From: Hyperoodon ampullatus | Taxonomy: Eukaryota; Chordata; Mammalia; Artiodactyla; Ziphiidae | NCBI GenBank assembly: GCA_949752795.1 | Contig: OX457070.1 | Coordinates: 42,182,185 to 42,246,184, forward strand | Reading direction: 5' to 3' | DNA length: 64,000 nucleotides | Shown here: piece after piece, positions 1 through 11,799 of the stretch | How positions within the stretch are numbered: position 1 is the first letter of the stretch | Layout of the letters: every line of letters begins with the position of its first letter | Program-made: the position numbers and the translations under genes | Notes under the pieces: generated by a model | Database searches by the model: none | What the model was told of the DNA's origin: nothing | The model's input: the letters and a program-made list of their open reading frames with translations, nothing else

Positions 1-54
1 TCTCTCTCTACACAGCTGCAGGGCCGAGGCTGTTTAATATTGCCATCTTGTAGA

Positions 55-265
55 TGCACAGTCTGGAACGTGTGACCTCCTAGGTTGCCAGAGAAGGGAA
101 GAGAGAGCTCGGAGGTGGCACACTGCCCCTTACCTCCCTGGACATAGGAATGGCACAGGTCATTTTCATGTATATTTCATTGGCTTCAACTAGTCAGTTT
201 CACCCAGTTGCAAAGAGGCTAGGAAGTGTAGTAGTACTCTAAGTGCTCAAGAAGGAAAGGAGAAC
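55..265 (-). mobile_element. Old mammalian repeat fragment, LTR-like (MaLR/MLT-like?)
   Basis: Phrases such as CCTCCTAGGTTGCCAGAGAAG and the CATTGGCTTCAACTAGTCA segment followed by a 'gcaaagaggctaggaagtgtagt' type motif are recognisable from a dispersed mammalian repeat. The same motif occurs in the opposite direction near 7260-7330. The family name is uncertain; assignment to MaLR-type LTRs is inference. Confidence 0.35.
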
Positions 266-392
266 AAGACACAGGTAGATTCTATACCGTGAACTACAAA
301 GTGTTTCCTTGGAAATCCTTCACAGCTTGGGCAGTAGGAATCCTTGTCTCCTTATCTTATTGCTCTAAGAGTCATCGTAGATTGATTCCTTT

Positions 393-480
393 TCACTCAT
401 CCCATTCAACAAACATTTTTTAGTGTCTCCTATGTGCCAGATATTGTGGGTGACGCTGAAGATACAAGACAGAAGGTAGT
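393..480 (-). mobile_element. L2 3'-end fragment
   Basis: The order 'cattcaacaaacatttttt', 'cctatgtgccag' and 'gaagatacaagacag' is the reverse complement of the LINE2 3' terminus (tail end, 'ctggcacatag', 'gtatcc'). Confidence 0.55.
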
Positions 481-1259
481 GTTTTATTCCTGGCTGCAGT
501 ACCCCATGGCAGGGTGGGATAGGTACACCACAATATGTGACACCAAATGCCCCCATCCAAGGTCAATGGCATGATGCACATGCCCCACTGGATGGGTGTG
601 CAAGATGGACACAATAGTCTTACTTTCTCCAGGAGTGTTGATATTCTAAAGGGATGCTACCAATGTAAGCTTTCCTGAAAGATCTTGCAGCCTTCTCAGA
701 AACTTATAGATCCACTGTATACATATGTAACCACATAACTTACTATGATCTCCTTTATTCAAGAAATAACACATAAATGTTCATCTGATCTTCCCAGAGT
801 GATGAATTAATCACAAACATTTTCCTCCTTCTTTGAACCACAGGTGTACACCATAGAATTTTTTGGAGCACTTAGAAGCAGAAATCTAAACATGCTCACA
901 GCAAGGGTGGAGTTTTTTTTTTTAAATTTGCTGTCTAGTAGTGGAAAATGTAAAATATACAATATTTATAAATACAATTTATGTAAGTTAAAAATGCATT
1001 TACTTGAAACCACAAAACACTATATATTCTTCAAGAAAAATGTATATCCTATATATATATGTTAAATACACTAGAATGGCTGCTTATAGAAGAGAAAGAA
1101 AATGAAGTGGGGATCAGGAGGAAAGGAGAGGAAATAATAAAATAAAACAAGAAAGCTTCCTGGCATGGACCATAGTGATAACAAGCCATCAACTGAGAAA
1201 TATGACTAATGTGTCAAATATAAAGTTTTACATTCTAAATTCTTTTTCTTTTTTGAAGA

Positions 1260-1296
1260 GGCACTCAGAAGACATTTGTTGAATGGATTAATGAAA
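1260..1296 (+). mobile_element. Short L2 3' terminus
   Basis: The words 'acatttgttgaatggatta' and 'atgaa' match the terminal L2 sequence in sense direction. It is very short, so this is a weak call. Confidence 0.35.
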
Positions 1297-1459
1297 AGAT
1301 ATCAATCTAAAATTAGTATTTAGAGCAGTAAGACAGACTGACAATACTTCCTTCTGTACTTCCGTATTCTGATCTAAGCCCAGAATTAAGCCTATAAGTA
1401 AATAAAAATAATATATCATACTATCATAATTTTTTCTTTCAAATTGACAAGCATAAAAA

Positions 1460-1900
1460 GTTGTAACACACCTTGTTAGCCAGGGTATAGAGAAAAGAGC
1501 ACTTTCAAATTACTGATAAGAATATAAAATGGTACATCTTTCTGAAAAGCAATATTTGTCGAGATCCAAAAAAATATTTAGGGTCTTTAACCCAAAACTT
1601 CCACTTTTAGGAATTTATCGTAATAAAAATAATTTAGGTACAATCATCATATTCGTATAAAATGATTTTTGAGGCAATACTACTTGAAAAAACAGAAAAT
1701 TTCAAAAATGTAAATGTTCAGAAATATGGGATTGGTTAAATAAATTTTGATATATCTATATGATAGAATTATATTTAATTAATATGTAGTGATATAAGAA
1801 TATGTTTATGATATATTACTAAGCAAATGTAGCACTCCAAAGTATGCCATGTAATTCCAATTTTAAAAACAGGAGGATTGTACATTAAAATAATGTTAGG
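1460..1900 (+). mobile_element. L1M (old L1, ME-like) 3' UTR fragment
   Basis: The order 'agccagggtatagagaaa', 'ttccacttttaggaattta', 'gggattggttaaataaatt' and 'atgatagaatta' follows the 3' UTR of old mammalian L1. It is heavily mutated with no ORF2 remnant and is a dead 5'-truncated copy. Confidence 0.7.
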
Positions 1901-2004
1901 TATCTCTGCTTTAAATATATTAATTCAATGAATATTGAGTGGTGGAATTATGTATGATTTTTATATTCTTTGTTCTGATCTATAGAGGATATGTATTTTA
2001 ACTG

Positions 2005-2140
2005 GAAAAATACTATACTTATTATAACATATATAATAGTTATAATATAGTAGTTACAGTATTTATATGTAACATAATAGTATAGTATTTATATACAGTA
2101 TACTATTTATATATAACATATATAACAGTAATTATATATG
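2005..2140. repeat. AT-rich low-complexity tract
   Basis: Degenerate tandem units of the form (TATAAYAGTAT) with many short palindromes; almost no G or C. Probably an old decayed AT microsatellite. Confidence 0.7.
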
Positions 2141-3210
2141 ATAAACATCAGTGAATATATCAGATAATTCCACCTATTATACTATGTTATGTCTCAAAGC
2201 CATGAAAAAGCTGATTATCTTTAAAAAAATTTTTAATGAAATGCTTCCCTGTTTACAGAATTCTCAGATCTTTGTCACATGTACATTTCAAACATTACTC
2301 AGTCATACATTGCTGTGTCACCTTGAATCACTGCATCATTCCCATGTTAATAATTAAAGAGAAAGTCATTTTGAGATCAGAATATGGATTAATAAAATAT
2401 TCCCTGTAATTTTCTAGACCTTAACCAAGAATTCATTAAAACATTTTATGAAGGTTCTATCTGTGATTAAAATCAAGGGAATCCATTTTATCATCAACAT
2501 GGGTGTTCTTCCAGTTCAATCATGTCAGGACAAAAGAAATGACAAAGTATTATGACCTATTTGAAGCTAAGAGTTCTATTAAAACCCAGGTTGGCTTTTA
2601 CTTTAATAATAAAGAATAAATGTTATTTAGTTTTTTTTTTACTCCAAAATATAAAATCCTGGAGGGGTGGAGAGATAAGCAAGGGCTGGATGGACTCAAA
2701 ATTCAAACACATATATGTTCTATTCTTCTATGGGTAATGGCTAACTCTAGTATCTTATCACTTTAATAAATAAATCTTCTTGGGAGAAAATTTAAAAAAG
2801 ACACACATAAAACAAAAACTAGCCTGGATCAAGATTTAAATTTCACTGAGAGCAAATGTTACCTTAAATTAAATTTTTTAATTCCACTGTGATGGTTATA
2901 GCCATAAAAACAAATATGATATTTTCAGTCTATTAAGGACACACCAATACAAAAATGAGGTTTGTTGGTAGTTAGAGGAAGGGTGACATATTCCAAGGCA
3001 AAATGTTTGCAGTTAATATCATCTGATGGATAGTATTTTTTTAGTGGTTAGTTACTAGGTGTTGCTAAGATTTAGAAAAGTGTACAAGCTTTTGTTAAGT
3101 ATACATTTACAAATCTGTCTACCACCTGTTACTTTGAACTATTGGCTTCTTTAATATAATTTTTTAAATTGCACTATGCAGATGACTTAAGTTATTATGA
3201 ACAACCCATA
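2141..3210. other. Gene-free AT-rich sequence
   Basis: No repeat family or coding signal recognised. The nearby open frames have no protein-like composition. Confidence 0.5.
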
Positions 3211-3226
3211 AGATCAGATGTGTTTA

Positions 3227-3430
3227 GGGCTTCCCTGGTGGCGCAGTGGTTGAGAGTCCGCCTGCCGATGCAGGGGACACGGGTTCGTGCCCCGGTCTGG
3301 GAAGATCTTGCATGCCGCAGAGCGGCTGGGCCCATGAGCCATGGCCACTGAGCCTGCGCGTCCGGAGCCTGTGCTCCTCAACGGGAGAGGCCACAACAGT
3401 GAGAGACCCGCGTACAGAAAAAAAAAAAAA
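3227..3430 (+). mobile_element. CHR-type tRNA-derived SINE, short subfamily, copy 1
   Basis: The body starts GGGCTTCCCTGGTGGCGCAG and ends in an A tail (about 3418-3430). The flanking duplication is imperfect: AGATCAGATGTGTTTA (3211-3226) against AGATGAGATGCATTTA (3431-3446), 3 differences in 16. Several CpG sites have decayed to TG/CA. The decayed TSD makes this one of the older short-type insertions here. Confidence 0.96.
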
Positions 3431-3602
3431 AGATGAGATGCATTTAAAACTCATAAATGCAGCTAATGTGAAAAACATTAATTAAGAAATCGACTTTGAT
3501 GTCTTGCTTTTTTCAAAAATGATAACCCTGTCTAGATCTGTAACTCCTGTGATATCCCCTTCTCCAAATAGGAGACATACACCTATCTTTTCTATCACAT
3601 TT

Positions 3603-3965
3603 TGTTAAGGACTTAATATGTTCCCCCAAAATTCATATGTCGAAGCCCTAACCACCTCCCCACCATGTGGCTGTATTTGGAGATAGGGCCTCTAAGGAAG
3701 TAATTAAGGTTAAATGAGGTTATAAGCTGGGGCCCTGATCCCACAGGGCCTTATCACTCTCTTTCCTAAAGAACATAAATAGGAGGTCATCTGTGTATAA
3801 AAGGCAGCCATCCATAAGTCAGAAAGAGAGCTCTCACAGGAACTGAATTGACCAAAACCTTGATCTTGGACTTCTAGCCTCCAGAACTGTGAGAAAATTA
3901 ATTTCTGTTATGTAAGCCACCAAGTCTATGGTATTTTGTTATGGCAGACAAAAGCAGACAAATAC
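3603..3965 (+). mobile_element. Solitary MLT1-type MaLR LTR
   Basis: It starts TGTTAAGGACTTAATATG followed by 'cccccaaaattcatatg' and 'gaagccctaacc'. It continues 'tatttggagatagggcct', 'cttctagcctccagaactg' and the A-rich polyadenylation region 'gagaaaattaatttctgtt', and ends 'ggtattttgttatggcag'. This is the complete order of an ERVL-MaLR LTR in sense orientation. No internal retroviral sequence follows. Confidence 0.85.
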
Positions 3966-4269
3966 GTAATTATTTCATATAATTTATATATTTGTTTGGT
4001 ACTTACTTTGTACCAAAACAAATGTAAGTTATTGACTGATTGGATTCTACTAAATACAAGCTTCTTCTACTATCTGAACTTTGTATTCATTCTGCAAATT
4101 GGGGATTGTGAATGTGTGGCACCCATGCTACCATTCTCCATTCCTAAATAAAATGGTAGACATTGCTAATTAATCATAGCATTATTTCCTACTGAGTCTA
4201 GACCTGGTCAGCAATCCAAGCAGCCATCATCAAATGATGATGAGATGGACATTTAAGTTGAAATCTATG

Positions 4270-4390
4270 CATCGTTCATGGATTATAAGTTCATTGAGTG
4301 CTTGGATATTATCTTATTTCTTTTTTATAGCCTATAACCCTTCACATGATAGAAGCTCAGTAAATATTCACTGAATTAAATAAATTGTAT
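4270..4390 (+). mobile_element. L2-like 3' end
   Basis: 'ataagttcattgagtgc', then 'agaagctcagtaaatattca' and 'ctgaattaaataa' resemble the terminal part of L2 (interval-of-use text ending in 'ctcaataaatatttgttgaa'). Confidence 0.5.
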
Positions 4391-4565
4391 CCTGAGTATA
4401 AACCTTCTATAAAGAAAGATCCCCATACAAGAGCTCTGGGCCTTGAGTCAAGATAAGCTTGTCTTGATTCTACATGAATGCATGAGAAAGAAAGCGTCGT
4501 GTGTACTTTTAACTTTGACTGAATTTTCATCAGGTATGAATAATGAGTCATAATAAGGATCATAC

Positions 4566-4625
4566 GAATAATTCATAACAATAATACATAATTCATAATA
4601 ATGAATGGTGCATTACACATCATTA
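4566..4625. repeat. Short AT tandem repeat
   Basis: The word AATTCATAA recurs three times within about 45 bp, with intervening AATAAT units. Confidence 0.5.
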
Positions 4626-4639
4626 TATACGAAGTTCAA

Positions 4640-4765
4640 AGCTGGAAGATACAAGGACACAAAGGAGTAGAAAGCTCAGCCCCTTGCCTTGAAGAACTCC
4701 CCATCCAGTTGAGATATTAGACTCTTACTCATGACATTTCACTCACAATATGAACAGAATGTGAC
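4640..4765 (-). mobile_element. L2 fragment, antisense
   Basis: 'ggaagatacaaggacac' followed by 'ccttgccttgaagaactc' and 'catccagttgagata' follows the reverse complement of the L2 3' UTR (order: event, total supply, line count phrase typical of L2). Confidence 0.45.
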
Positions 4766-5950
4766 AAGTGCAACTGCCAAGTGAATGGTTTTGACAATAG
4801 AAGCATGAGTGTTAAGAGGAACATGGTTGCATGTTCCCCAAATAGGCGCATACTCTCTACACTGCCCTGCCCCATCATATGCAAAGCAGATGGAGGGGAA
4901 TGATTTTCTTAATTATTGAGCAGCCTGGGAGATGCAGTATGTCCTCCCTTTGATGACTCAGTAACCCACGGTCAAAGTCTTGTCATCCTGATCTAAGATG
5001 TTCTTACCTTCAATAGCAATTCACAGCAACAGAAAACACATGAGGCTCCAAACCCATCTTTGGGACAAAAATTCTAAAATCTAACAAATTGGTGGCTTTC
5101 TTACCCTCTGACAGACACTTCCTAGGGCTACACATACCTTACTGAGTTAAGTCAGGAGAGTAGCATTTAAATTTTTAACTAAGAATGAATTTGGCTTTGC
5201 TGGACTAGTGGTAGTCAATCACTATTATCCTTAAAATCACCGAGAAAATAGTCTGTCACCCATCACACGTTAAGCAATAAGCAAATCAGCAATACATATT
5301 TATTAGCATTTGATTACAGAGAAACTCTAAATCATTCTGTGAGTCTGAAAATTTTCTTTTTAAGTGGAAACTAGATGAAGAAGAAAAAGTATCAAGTTTC
5401 CCATGCATGAGAACTCAAAATACTCTTTAAAGATACCAAAACTTGTACCAAGTGGCAGCCGGAGTTTTCAGAGCAGTTCACTATAGTAGACACTAAGAAT
5501 CATGTCCCAGATTACTTTTTCCCTGGCAGTCATCCAGTTTATTTATAGAATGAGATAAAAGGAAAGAAATATCCCCAGGCTCCATGCTGGGTGCCACAAA
5601 GAGGCATCACTTGTTCTCTTCTAAATTAAAAAAACAAAAAAACGCAGAGTCTTGTTCTGAAGATGTAGAACCACATCCTCCCACCTTCAACCTTTCACCT
5701 TCAACCCCACTCCCCTAGGACATCTGGATCTCAGACTCTGGTTGATGGAGCTACATATTTTTAAGAATAAGGGTTAAAATGACCTCATGTTTGAGAAGAG
5801 CTGGCAATTGGTAGAGCTTTCCCTGTTTAAAAAGGAGAAAAGTTTTGTGTTACCAAGTGAATCACTTTCTCCAGCTGTAAACAAATAACTCAAAGAGCAT
5901 GAAGGATAGAAATACTGAAAAAGGGGAGAAGGAAGGGGTGAAGGCTACCA
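4766..5950. other. Gene-free sequence
   Basis: No recognisable repeat or coding signal. Composition is mixed, with a short A-rich run near 5628-5642. Confidence 0.5.
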
Positions 5951-5961
5951 CTCTTATTCTT

Positions 5962-6178
5962 TTTTATTATTATTATTTTTTGTGTGTGTGTGGTACGTGG
6001 GCCTCTCACTGTTGTGGCCTCTTCCGTTGCCGAGCACTGGCTCCGGACGCGCAGGCTCAGCGGCCATGGCTCACGGGCCCAGCCGCTCCGCGGCATGCGG
6101 GATCTTCCCGGACCGGGGCACGAACCCGTGTCCCCTGCATTGGCAGGCGGACTCTCAACCACTGCGCCACCAGGAAGC
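5962..6178 (-). mobile_element. CHR-type SINE, short subfamily, copy 2
   Basis: Reverse-complement SINE body. The direct repeat CTCTTATTCTT lies at 5951-5961 and 6180-6190. The A tail (seen as T on the + strand) has evolved into (ATT)n. A (TG)n/(AC)n stretch lies at the body/tail junction (about 5979-5992). Confidence 0.96.
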
Positions 6179-6539
6179 TCTCTTATTCTTATTTTTGAGG
6201 AGGTAAATAGGCACAGGACTCTTTCTGGTCCTACCTCTCCCAGACCAACAGTGGACAGAGCGGGAGAAGGAGGGCTGGCAAGAGCGTGCATTCAGTCCCC
6301 CACACTACCTGCTCTCCCTCCCATCACCTGCTCAGTTGGAGAAATCATTGTGTAAGTGGTTTTCTGGCTCTTCTCAAAAGAGAAATCCTCAAAGGAATCC
6401 CCAAAAAGTGATGAGTTATTTGGCTGGGATCCCAGGGATGAGAGGGAAGAAGGAAAAAAAGAGGAAGAAAATCAACGTTATTGAGCTCCTAGTTAAAGCC
6501 AGACATGTTTAATCTATTTAATTCTAGCAATCAGATATG
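6179..6539. other. Gene-free sequence
   Basis: Unique-looking sequence between a SINE and a MIR, with a short purine-rich patch (6440-6470). Nothing coding is seen. Confidence 0.5.
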
Positions 6540-6745
6540 AGACATTGAATTCAGATGAGACCTAGATTTGAATCCCAACTCTGCCACTTACTAGCTATAT
6601 AACTAAACCTCTCTGAAAGTCATAGTCTCGTCTGTAAAGTGGGGTTGTTAATAATAATCTTCTAGGATTATGGACAAGATTATGTAAGATCATGCCTGTA
6701 TACTACTTAATGTAATAAATGGTAGTAACAATTTATCAAAAATGA
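6540..6745 (+). mobile_element. MIR SINE
   Basis: The MIR core is clear: 'ttgaatcccaactctgccac', 'ttactagctat', 'aacctctctgaa', 'tctgtaaagtgggg', 'taataataat', then a decayed 3' end. Confidence 0.85.
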
Positions 6746-7059
6746 GCTCTGTTTTATGCATGAAATATATGACTCAAGAGGTGTAGGCAACTCTCCCACC
6801 AGGTGATACCCAAAAGACAGCACATTTCTCCCTGGGACGATGCCTGACTAGTTCAAAACATTATACAAGTATGCACATGTCTTTAAAAGGCACATACATT
6901 CTATACATTCAGGAGTCACTTATTAAAATCCCTTCATAATAATGTGAAACAAAGATCTTTGAAAGTGACCTTGAGATACTGCGTGTCAGTCCCTGCCCCA
7001 AGCCATCCTATTGGTCAGAGTGAGAACTCAGCTAGCCGAGGACTCCTTGGAGCTCCTTC
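6746..7059. other. Gene-free sequence
   Basis: No repeat family or reading frame of note recognised. Confidence 0.5.
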
Positions 7060-7570
7060 CTGAAAGACCAGGCTCTCCTGTTGCCTTCCTCCACCTCTCT
7101 TTTGGATGGGTTCCCTTGCACTTACTTCCTTAAACTTCAGCAGCAGCACCCCTGCCCACTCCTGATGAGATTCTTACCCATGGATTTTGTGGTAGAAATA
7201 GAATTCTCACCAAATATTATACTTTCTCTCCTACATTTCCTGAGCCCCTTAAAGTTACAGGGCCATCTGATTAGTTCTAACCAGTAAAAAGTGACCAGAA
7301 GTTACATATATCACTTTTGCACCAAGGAAGTGAAAAGCCCATGTCAGATTCCCCAGTCTTATTTTTCCTGTTGTGGAGCATAAAGTCTACATGACCCAAA
7401 TGATGCAGAGAGTAAAGTAGCAGAGACTTGGTTAGCTTGCGTCCCTGAGTGACTGTGTGGAACAGATCATCACACCGTACCACACTGGATACCTTGTATA
7501 AGAAGTCAACTTTCATTTTGTTAAAACACTAGTGTGGGGTTTGTGTGTTATTACAGCACAATGTAGCATA
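7060..7570 (+). mobile_element. LTR-like old repeat (MaLR/MLT-like)
   Basis: 'ttctaaccagtaaaaagtga', 'ccagaagttacatatatcac', 'cctgagtgactgtgtgga' and the tail 'ttttgttaaaacactag...ggtttgtgtgttattacagca' follow a widespread mammalian repeat that ends like an MLT LTR. The order is good but divergence is high, and the family name is inferred. Confidence 0.5.
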
Positions 7571-9539
7571 CTCTAATTTATACAAAATGCAATTTCTGCC
7601 TATAAATTAGAAGTGGAACTCTTGTTCTTGGCCACCTGTCCATGACTCCCATGTTGGTTCTCATTTTGCCTTTTTGATCCTAGCATGCTTTGCAGCAAGT
7701 GCAGAACCTGAAGCTCTAGTCACCTAGGAGTTAATTATCTGAATTCCTCCTTCTCTTTTCTACCCCAAATCCTACTTCAACCCTGAGTTGGTCAGGAGCT
7801 GACCCAGCTGGAGATTAGTTAAGTCACCAGAATAGAGAATGGAACAGGGGGTTTTCAGCTGAAGCAGTGATAGTCACTAGAGCATGGGAGGTGAAAGAAG
7901 AGAGAACTGACATCATAGAGATCAGGGGGTAAATGTGCTCAATCAGATGGGGTTGCTCAGAAGTGGGAATTAAAGTCAGAGTCTTGGATCCAAGAGCTTC
8001 AGGATGGGAAGATGAGGCCAAAGGGAAAGTGAGTCATGATAAAAGTTTTGATGGCCCTGGGCAATTTTCTCTAGCCCTGGTTGGTGTACATGGCTCACCC
8101 CCACTGGGCTCAGCAAGTGAGTGTGCAGAGGTAATTCTGATTGGCTTCAAGGATCAGGTGTCTACTAGCACAGAAGCACTGACCAATCTGCTGTGCTAGG
8201 TGATCTGTTAAATCCTATTGTGCATGTTAATGCACTGGCAAACATGGTTCATTCCATGCTCCTTGGTGCAGGGTCTCTCTTTTCCCCCAAATGCAGCAAT
8301 TCATACATCTCTTACCAGTGGTCTCCAACCTACATGCTTAACAACTTGCTTCATATTGTAAAAGCTTACAACCTTATTCACTTGCGTAATGCAATTTCCC
8401 CAGAATAAGCACAGAGCTAATTGAGGAAGTTAATGACTAATTTCTCAAGCCAAACAAGATGTTCACATTACCTTTTAACATTCAGGTTTGTGACCAGATT
8501 ATCTGATTTGGCTATGAAAGCAATAATCACACCTTGCACCCCAAATAACATTAAAAATTAATGTGCAGTGGAAAAGTTAATTAAGATTATGAAATATTAA
8601 TTATCCTTTTTGATCTTTTCATTAAAAAATCCATTCTTCCTTCATTTTCTCTATATTCAAAGCTGAACTGTAGATGATGTATCTCTGAATTTACAAGGCT
8701 ATAACCAGTGATATTTACAAGATAAATCTTCATATCACACACTGAATATTCAATGAGAAGCAGCACACTGCCCAGTAGCTCCTCTATTATTGACACTCTG
8801 CATATCTGGAGAAACTGTAAATCTTTTCATATAGACCAAATTAAGTTTGTGATTAAAGGAAAAGTCAAAAAAATCCATCTACTTCAGGCCTCCAGATATA
8901 GTGAGAGGAAATGTTGTCATCAACAAGCTTTATAAAATGATCCAATTTAAACCGAGCCAAATGCTTTTACTGTGAAGGAACATTGAGTTCACTTCTAGAG
9001 TGGTTCCCACATCACTAAATTCCACCTGATTATATTTAAGAACAGATTCCATTGTTCAATTCTTTTACCTTTCAGAAATTGTTTTTTCACTTTGTGCATA
9101 TGGGACCTCATATATCTTATTCACCTTCTGCCAATGTAATAATCCCCATCCCTGTTGAAACTGAAGAAAGAGTTCATGAAAATGTGTGCATTTAAAATCT
9201 GAAATTTTAGGATATTTTCAAATTCTAAACTCCTTTCTTTTATACAAAGTTGGTGCTACTGTTAGAACCTGTGGAGATGGTATCAATTTAATTTTCGTTG
9301 TGCTTTTCAAACCACATAAAAGTTTATTTGATGTTCTCAGCATGTTGGTTAGTATATTACTAAACAGACAAACCAAGTTGAAATGGGGTAGCTTACCAGA
9401 GACACACCCCCTGCCCCAGATTTTACAATTGTAGTAGAGCTCTTGTGAGAAACTTCTGGGGCTTCTGTTCCTAGATGGGGAGGTGTGGAGCACCCCAGAA
9501 CCAGTTAAAACTGCCAATATTATAAAAGGAAGTATGACT
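7571..9539. other. Gene-free sequence, about 2 kb
   Basis: Both strands were read. No exon-like open frame with splice sites and no recognisable repeat is seen. The longest frames (about 60-99 codons) have no family resemblance. Confidence 0.5.
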
Positions 9540-9965
9540 GGTACACTGACCAGGACCCCTGAGTAGGCATCGTTGCTCGCCCGCTCACCTCTACACTCCA
9601 GGGACTTCTTGTAACTCTGTCTAAGGGCTTTCCTCTAGCAGTGAGAGCATACTTGGCCACCCTTAGAGCAAGCAAGAGTGCTGAAGAGTTAAAGCCTCCA
9701 GGAGAAGCCCTTAACCAATGACTGACAGGAATTTGGTGTATAGATACCATCTTACTTGCCTTTCAGCTGGGATCATTCTGAAGCATTCTACACTACCTCC
9801 TAGAGTTCCCCAACAGGGTAACTCTTTGATACATTATCTTTCACCAGCCTCCTTCACCTACTTACTTTACTTCTTAATTCCTTTACTGATATTTCCTAGG
9901 ATCACCTCCTAAATAAACTACTTACACTTGAATCTTTGTCTAAAGGTCTATTTTTTAGAGGAAAC
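9540..9965 (+). mobile_element. ERVL-like LTR
   Basis: The order 'cttaaccaatgactgacagg', 'cttgcctttcagctgggatc', 'cagggtaactctttgata', 'tttcctaggatcacctcc', the polyadenylation signal AATAAA (in 'cctaaataaactactt') and 'cttgaatctttgtctaaagg' is that of an old mammalian LTR read in sense direction. No internal retroviral sequence is seen. Confidence 0.6.
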
Positions 9966-10429
9966 CAAAGGCAACTTCCTTGTGCTTTTGAGTGTTCAAA
10001 AGAAAAAATCATCTGAATCCCTTGATGGATAACTAAACAGAGAAGGCGTGATCCTGGGTCCCTGAGGTGATTAACCACAGAATTGGCTCTGATCCTGACT
10101 CAATTACTGTAGTAGTTCTGGATGGTAGTTGTGCATGGAAACATGAATAAGAAAACTTCCAGCCTTGGAGTCCAAGCATGGGCAGCTTGGCTAAGGTTAG
10201 CTGAAGGAGTGGAATCATATCCCCCAAGAGTTGTAGTAGGAAGAGCAGGGTTCTATCACCTCCTCTTCCAAGGAGGGGACCAGCAACTGTGAGCAGGCAG
10301 TGCAGCACTGAACTTCTCTAAGCAACATTATTTGGTGCTGGGAATATCAGCTACTGTGGTTACCGAACCCAGTGATACTCAACTTGGGTGCAGAGGTTGG
10401 CGTAAAGTTTTTGGACTGTGGAAGCTCCT
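9966..10429. other. Gene-free sequence
   Basis: No recognisable repeat. A 91-codon minus-strand open frame (10033-10308) has no family resemblance. Confidence 0.5.
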
Positions 10430-10608
10430 ACAGCTATGCTAACCAATATCGTAGTCACTAGCTGCATGGGGCTATTTAAATTTTAATTTAAATTAATTAA
10501 AATTAAATGAAATTAAAAATTCAGTTCTTCATTTGCACAAGCTACATTTCAAGCATTCAATAATCACATGTGGGTAGCATCATGGCAGAAAGTTCTATTT
10601 GACAGTGT
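10430..10608. mobile_element. Old non-autonomous DNA transposon (hAT-like)
   Basis: The signature 'tcactagctgcatggggcta', 'tttaaattaattaaaatta', 'attcagttcttcatttgcac', 'caagcattcaataatcacat' and 'gaaagttctatttgacag' belongs to a common mammalian DNA-transposon repeat. A longer relative lies at 44123-44416. The central AT segment is nearly palindromic. Confidence 0.6.
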
Positions 10609-10647
10609 CTCCCTAGAGTTATTGAGCAGTTCAGGACGAGGGGAAAT

Positions 10648-10942
10648 CTCAAGGAAAAAAGACATACTAAACTCTTGACAATAGGGATCTAATATACAGC
10701 ACGGTGCCTATAGCTAACAACATTCTACTGTATACTCGAAGTTTGCTAAAAGAGTAAATGTTAAATTTTCTCACCACAAAAAAGAAACAGTAATTATGTG
10801 AGGTGATGGAAGTATTAGTTAACACTACAGTGGTAATCTTTTTGCAATATGTAAGTGCATCTAATCAACATATTATACACCTTAAGCTTATGCAGTGCTA
10901 TAAGTCAATTATATCTCAGTAAAACTGGGAAAAAAAACATGG
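10648..10942 (+). mobile_element. L1MA-type L1 3' end
   Basis: 'ctatagctaacaacattcta', 'gctaaaagagtaaatgtta', 'ttctcaccacaaaaaagaaa', 'ggtgatggaagtattagtta' and 'agtcaattatatctcagtaa' followed by an A-rich end is the L1MA 3' UTR in sense orientation. It is a 5'-truncated, non-coding copy. Confidence 0.85.
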
Positions 10943-11199
10943 GAATAAGTAGTAAGATAGCCATTCTAAAAATAAAAAGATGTGCCTTTATATGCACCCT
11001 AAGTTTGTGACAGTTCATATTAGTTACAGAATTATAGAAGTTACAAAATTACAGAATTACTGCAAGAAAGTTTAGAAATTATACAGGCCAATCTCCTGAA
11101 CTAATGCATGAAAATAAGATGAGTGTACCTATGAATACTGGAAGAAGTAATGCATAAATGCTAAGGGAGCTATAAAATCTCTATTGCAGTTAAAGAAGC

Positions 11200-11330
11200 A
11201 AGGGTTAATTTTAGCTGGGGTCAGTAAAGGTAGGCTTCATGGAGGAGGTGGCATCTTCAATAAGCCTTGAAGTATATGTAAGATTTCAGTAGGTGAAAAA
11301 GTGAGGATAGGACGGGCACTTAGACTGAAG
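11200..11330 (-). mobile_element. L2 fragment, antisense
   Basis: 'gtaggcttcatggaggagg', 'tggcatcttcaataagcctt' and 'gaagtatatgtaagatttca' follow the reverse complement of the L2 3' UTR segment. Confidence 0.55.
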
Positions 11331-11799
11331 TCAGAGGCAAGAAAGCAGAAGCCAAGTTCAGGGAAGTTTTGTTTGTCAGATTGTCTCTGTAGTGGACAAT
11401 AAAGATGGACCCGTGAGCTGCGGCCACTTAAAGGAGAATCAAGTCTCCCTCTTAGCACAAAGCCAGACCTAAAGACCATTTCTGGGAAGACAGACTTCAT
11501 ATCTTTTTTCCCATTTATCTCTCCTTAGCTAGCTATTGTTAGGGCAACAAAAAGTGATTTCTCACCACAAGACCACCTCAAGTGTTCTAATGATCTACAC
11601 CCTCAGGGTCAGCCCCTGTCTACAGTTCTGCAGGTCTTGAGGCTAATTCTTAGAAACTAGATGACGGTGGTGCCTTTACTCCTTTGCTCAGAGCAAACAG
11701 AACAGACTGCTGTTTCTATGGGGTGATTTCAGGAGAACATTCTATTATGATGCTCTGTCCTAATTCCCACCCTAAAACCTTATAAAATGGCCAATGAAA
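11331..11799. other. Gene-free sequence
   Basis: No repeat or coding feature recognised. The 87-codon minus-strand frame at 11237-11500 overlaps the L2 piece and is not supported. Confidence 0.5.

Larger units (their letters stand above)
266..1459. other. Gene-free AT-rich sequence
   Basis: No exon, RNA gene or young repeat is seen. Two short L2-like ends lie inside (393-480 and 1260-1296). Open frames here are short and AT-driven. Confidence 0.6.

Noticed and set aside
3603..3965. Part of a full endogenous retrovirus
   Set aside because: Only an MLT1-type LTR is present; there is no second LTR or internal gene remnant nearby.
5890..6355. Multiple overlapping frames with PLPLRSTGSGRAG-like peptides at every SINE
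   Set aside because: The same peptide recurs wherever a CHR SINE occurs, on both strands; it is repeat read-through, not a protein family.
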